NCBI GenBank assembly: GCA_030598305.1
Contig: JAUVQC010000061.1
Location: 1-7,268 of the forward strand
DNA length: 7,268 nt
Source: Actinomycetes bacterium
GTDB taxonomy: Bacteria; Actinomycetota; Acidimicrobiia; UBA5794
Reading direction: 5' to 3'
Shown here: in pieces, positions 4,940 to 7,268 of the stretch
Layout of the letters: every line of letters begins with the position of its first letter
Numbering within the stretch: position 1 is the first letter of the stretch
Program-made: the position numbers and the translations under genes
Notes under the pieces: generated by a model
Databases searched by the model: none
What the model saw: only the letters and a program-made list of their open reading frames with translations
What the model was told of the DNA's origin: nothing

Positions 4940-6202
4940 ATGCATGATCTGATCCTCAGCGGTGGGTCCGTCCTGACATCGAACGGTATCCAGACAACCG
5001 ACGTGGCGATCAGTAACGGAACCATCGCTGCTCTCGGCGCCGATCTTGGCCAAGCCAAGGACACGATCGCCTGCGCTGGCGCATGGGTCGGCCCTGGATT
5101 GGTTGACATCCATACCCACCTGCGCGAACCGGGCCAGGAGTGGAAGGAGGACATCGCTACAGGGAGCGCTGCTGGTGCAGCTGGCGGGTTCACTGCCATC
5201 GTTGCGATGCCGAACACGGAACCCGCTGTCGATTCTGGGCGACTTGCTCTGTTCGTAGCAGAACAGGGAAGGCGCGCCGGGCTTCTCGAAGTCGCCTCTG
5301 CTGGCTGTCTGACCATCGGCAGGGCGGGCGAGCGTATGGCGCACATCGATGAGCTGTGGAACGCTGGTGTCCGGATCTTCACGGACGACGGGGACTCGGT
5401 TGGGAACGCGAGCGTGCTGCGGTCGGCCATGGAGTATGTGCAACAGCTTGGAGGCGTCGTCTCCCAACACGCGGTCGATGCCGTCCTGAGTAGCTCGGGT
5501 CACATGCATGAAGGCTCAGTCTCATCACGACTCGGAATGTCAGGCATCCCACGAGAGGCCGACGACATCACGATCGACCGCGACATCGCCCTCGCGAGGC
5601 TCACCGGCGTCCGATATCACATTCAGCACATCTCAACAGCTGGTGGCGTCGAACTCCTCGCCGCCGCAAAGGCCGAAGGGTTGTCCGTAACCGCCGAGGC
5701 GACACCGCACCATTTGATGTACACCCATGAGGATGTGGCGACGACAGACTCACGCTACAAGATGATGCCTCCGTTGCGAGAGGCGGAAGACCGTGAAGCG
5801 CTGATCGCTGGCCTGACGACTGGTGTCATCGATATTGTCGCGACGGATCACGCTCCACATTCCGCTTCCGAGAAGGATGTGCCTTTCGAGCAGGCACCCA
5901 ACGGGGTCATCGGATTGGAATGGGCCGCTGCGGTCACTAATCAGGTCGTCGGACTCAACCAGGAGTCATTCTTTCAGCGAATGTCGATTGCACCGGCACA
6001 GATCGCCGGCTTGCCTGATCAAGGCAAACCGATTGAGGTCAATGATGCAGCCAATGTCGTGGTGTTCGATCCCGAGGCGAATTGGACACCCAGGACATCC
6101 CTCTCCAAATCGCGGAATGCCCCCTATCTCGGCACCACGCTCAAAGGTCGAGTTGTGGCAACGGTTTTCAACGGTGTGTTGACTCATGGCGGTCGTCGAT
6201 GA
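4940..6202 (+). CDS. pyrC: Dihydroorotase, class I (odd substrate-site residue)
   Basis: Zinc amidohydrolase that cyclises N-carbamoyl-L-aspartate to dihydroorotate, the third pyrimidine step. From ATG 4940 the product is 420 residues, normal for class I. The metal set is complete: His58 and His60 in DIHTHLREPG, Asp150 in FTDDG (the class I replacement for carbamylated Lys), His177 in SQHAVD, His230 in IQHIS and Asp303 in ATDHAPH. These positions run one behind those I recall for the Bacillus anthracis enzyme. Arg62 and Asn92 (MPNTEP) keep two substrate contacts. The third, usually Asn in NPPLR, is Met276 here (KMMPPLR), and the common HxED after the third His is HAVD. The C-terminal NAPYLGTTLKGRV is typical. 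The gene follows pyrR by 46 nt and overlaps carA in ATGA. The most likely role is still dihydroorotase; a changed or lost activity is possible. Confidence 0.93.
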   Translation: MHDLILSGGSVLTSNGIQTTDVAISNGTIAALGADLGQAKDTIACAGAWVGPGLVDIHTHLREPGQEWKEDIATGSAAGAAGGFTAIVAMPNTEPAVDSGRLALFVAEQGRRAGLLEVASAGCLTIGRAGERMAHIDELWNAGVRIFTDDGDSVGNASVLRSAMEYVQQLGGVVSQHAVDAVLSSSGHMHEGSVSSRLGMSGIPREADDITIDRDIALARLTGVRYHIQHISTAGGVELLAAAKAEGLSVTAEATPHHLMYTHEDVATTDSRYKMMPPLREAEDREALIAGLTTGVIDIVATDHAPHSASEKDVPFEQAPNGVIGLEWAAAVTNQVVGLNQESFFQRMSIAPAQIAGLPDQGKPIEVNDAANVVVFDPEANWTPRTSLSKSRNAPYLGTTLKGRVVATVFNGVLTHGGRR

Positions 6203-7268
6203 GCCAGGGCCTCCTTGTAACCGCGGACGGCGCGGTCTTTCGCGGTCGCTCTGTTGGCGCCGAAGGCGCGGTCACGGGTGAGGCGGTGTTCAATACCGCG
6301 ATGACCGGATACCAGGAGATCATCACGGACCCTTCCTACTCGGGGCAGGTCGTCGTGCTCACCGCGCCACACATTGGAAATTACGGTTCGGCACCATTCG
6401 ACGACCAGTCCTCGAGCGTGCACGCGAGGGCTCTTGTCACTCGCTCCTTGAGCCGGACTGCCTCATCCTGGCGTTCATCGCGTCCGTTCGGCGACTATCT
6501 CATCGAGCACAACGTTGTCGCGCTATCGGACATCGACACACGACGCCTTACGCGGTACATACGGGATCGAGGCTCGATGCCTGTAGCGGTCGGAGTGGAC
6601 GTCGATGAGGCCGAGCTTGCATCTCTGGCCGCATCAGCACGGTCCATGGAGGGACAGGACCTCGCAAGCACCGTGACTACATCAGAGCGTTACTTCTGTC
6701 AGTCGGACGGACCTCGAAGTGGCCACATCGTCGCCTATGACTTCGGGATAAAGACGGACATCATCCGATCCATGAACGAGCGGGGCCTCGATGTCACTGT
6801 GGTCCCATGTTCCACGTCCGCCCAGGACGTGCTCGATCTGGCACCCGACGCCGTGTTCCTTTCCAACGGACCGGGAGATCCCGAGCCGCTCGGCGGTCCC
6901 GTGGATGCGATCAGGGGGCTCCTCGGCAGGACTCCCGTCTTCGGCATCTGCCTCGGCCATCAGCTGCTCGGCCTAGCTCTGGGCGCGGAGACATTCAAGC
7001 TGCCATTCGGCCATCACGGTGGTAACCATCCCGTGAAGCGACTTGCGGACGGGAGCGTCGAGATCACGTCCCAGAACCATGGATTTGCCGTGGATCTGTG
7101 GTCAATCACAGGAAAGGCACGGCCCAAGAGGCGCGGGCTACCCACGCCTGATCTGCTGCCGGCGAACGTCAACACCGAGTTCGGCGCCGTATCCGCCACG
7201 CATCAGAACCTGAACGACGGCACCAACGAGGGTCTCGCGTGTCACGACATCACGGCATTCTCCGTCCA
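6199..7268 (+). CDS. carA: Carbamoyl-phosphate synthase small subunit (glutaminase), 3'-truncated by window edge
   Basis: The small subunit hydrolyses glutamine and channels ammonia to CarB for carbamoyl phosphate, used for both pyrimidines and arginine. The first 356 codons are visible. The N-terminal CPSase domain shows GEAVFNTAMTGYQEIITDPSYSGQ (27-50), ALSDIDTRRLTRYIRDRGSM (108-127) and the rest of the interdomain region. The class I glutamine amidotransferase domain starts at about 176 with HIVAYDFGIK, followed by LSNGPGDPEP (221-230) and GICLGHQLLGLALG (249-262) with nucleophile Cys251. SQNHGFAVD (291-299) and NLNDGTNEG (337-345) follow. The sequence stops at AFSV plus two bases, just before the expected HPE catalytic motif. 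The start overlaps the pyrC stop in ATGA, with no clear Shine-Dalgarno, which implies coupling. About 30 residues (300-330) form a longer, basic, Pro-containing loop than usual. carB would be expected next. Confidence 0.96.
   Translation, partial: MSQGLLVTADGAVFRGRSVGAEGAVTGEAVFNTAMTGYQEIITDPSYSGQVVVLTAPHIGNYGSAPFDDQSSSVHARALVTRSLSRTASSWRSSRPFGDYLIEHNVVALSDIDTRRLTRYIRDRGSMPVAVGVDVDEAELASLAASARSMEGQDLASTVTTSERYFCQSDGPRSGHIVAYDFGIKTDIIRSMNERGLDVTVVPCSTSAQDVLDLAPDAVFLSNGPGDPEPLGGPVDAIRGLLGRTPVFGICLGHQLLGLALGAETFKLPFGHHGGNHPVKRLADGSVEITSQNHGFAVDLWSITGKARPKRRGLPTPDLLPANVNTEFGAVSATHQNLNDGTNEGLACHDITAFSV

Noticed and set aside
4261..5430. 389-codon open frame on the minus strand opposite the pyr leader, pyrR and the start of pyrC
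   Set aside because: It lies opposite a recognised RNA leader and two genes with full family motifs, its translation resembles no family I know, and long antisense frames are common in GC-rich coding DNA.
1..7268. Search for mobile elements, CRISPR arrays, tRNA/rRNA genes or an unknown defence-like system
   Set aside because: Every segment except short gaps and the pyr leader is explained by conserved housekeeping genes on one strand; no repeat arrays, terminal inverted repeats or transposase motifs were seen.

Overview
The window reads as an ordinary housekeeping segment of a moderately high-GC actinobacterial chromosome. All eight genes are on the plus strand and packed almost end to end. 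The order prepilin peptidase - aroC - aroK - aroB - efp - nusB - pyrR - pyrC - carA resembles the shikimate/efp/nusB/pyr neighbourhood known from Streptomyces and, in parts, Mycobacterium. The chorismate synthase, EF-P, PyrR and class I dihydroorotase sequences also fit Actinobacteria. The lineage below phylum cannot be fixed from the sequence; an Acidimicrobiia-like or other non-model actinobacterium is a guess from the missing genes and GC content.

Layout: (1) 2-529, the C-terminal part of a membrane prepilin peptidase, cut by the window start. (2) 554-3232, a tight aromatic-amino-acid cluster, aroC-aroK-aroB, with a 1-nt gap and a 16-nt overlap. It supplies three of the seven shikimate-pathway steps. 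(3) 3266-4236, efp and nusB, overlapping by 4 nt, for translation of proline-rich stretches and for rRNA antitermination. (4) 4237-4359, a leader RNA with a textbook PyrR-binding hairpin, a candidate antiterminator and a GC-rich hairpin followed by T residues. This is a complete attenuation switch for the pyrimidine genes. (5) 4360-7268, the pyr operon: pyrR (regulator), pyrC (dihydroorotase) and carA (carbamoyl-phosphate synthase small subunit, cut by the window end one residue before its catalytic His-Glu pair would be expected).

Together, regions 4 and 5 form a self-regulated pyrimidine operon: PyrR senses uridine nucleotides and binds its own leader to favour termination. I see no mobile element, CRISPR array, tRNA or rRNA, and no convincing sign of a new multi-gene system. 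The items most worth a second look are the absence of pyrB between pyrR and pyrC, a Met in place of the usual substrate-binding Asn in PyrC, the architecture of the pyr leader (including a small open frame running through the terminator), an unusual EF-P loop tip, and an extended loop in CarA. There is no gene-free stretch longer than 300 bases.
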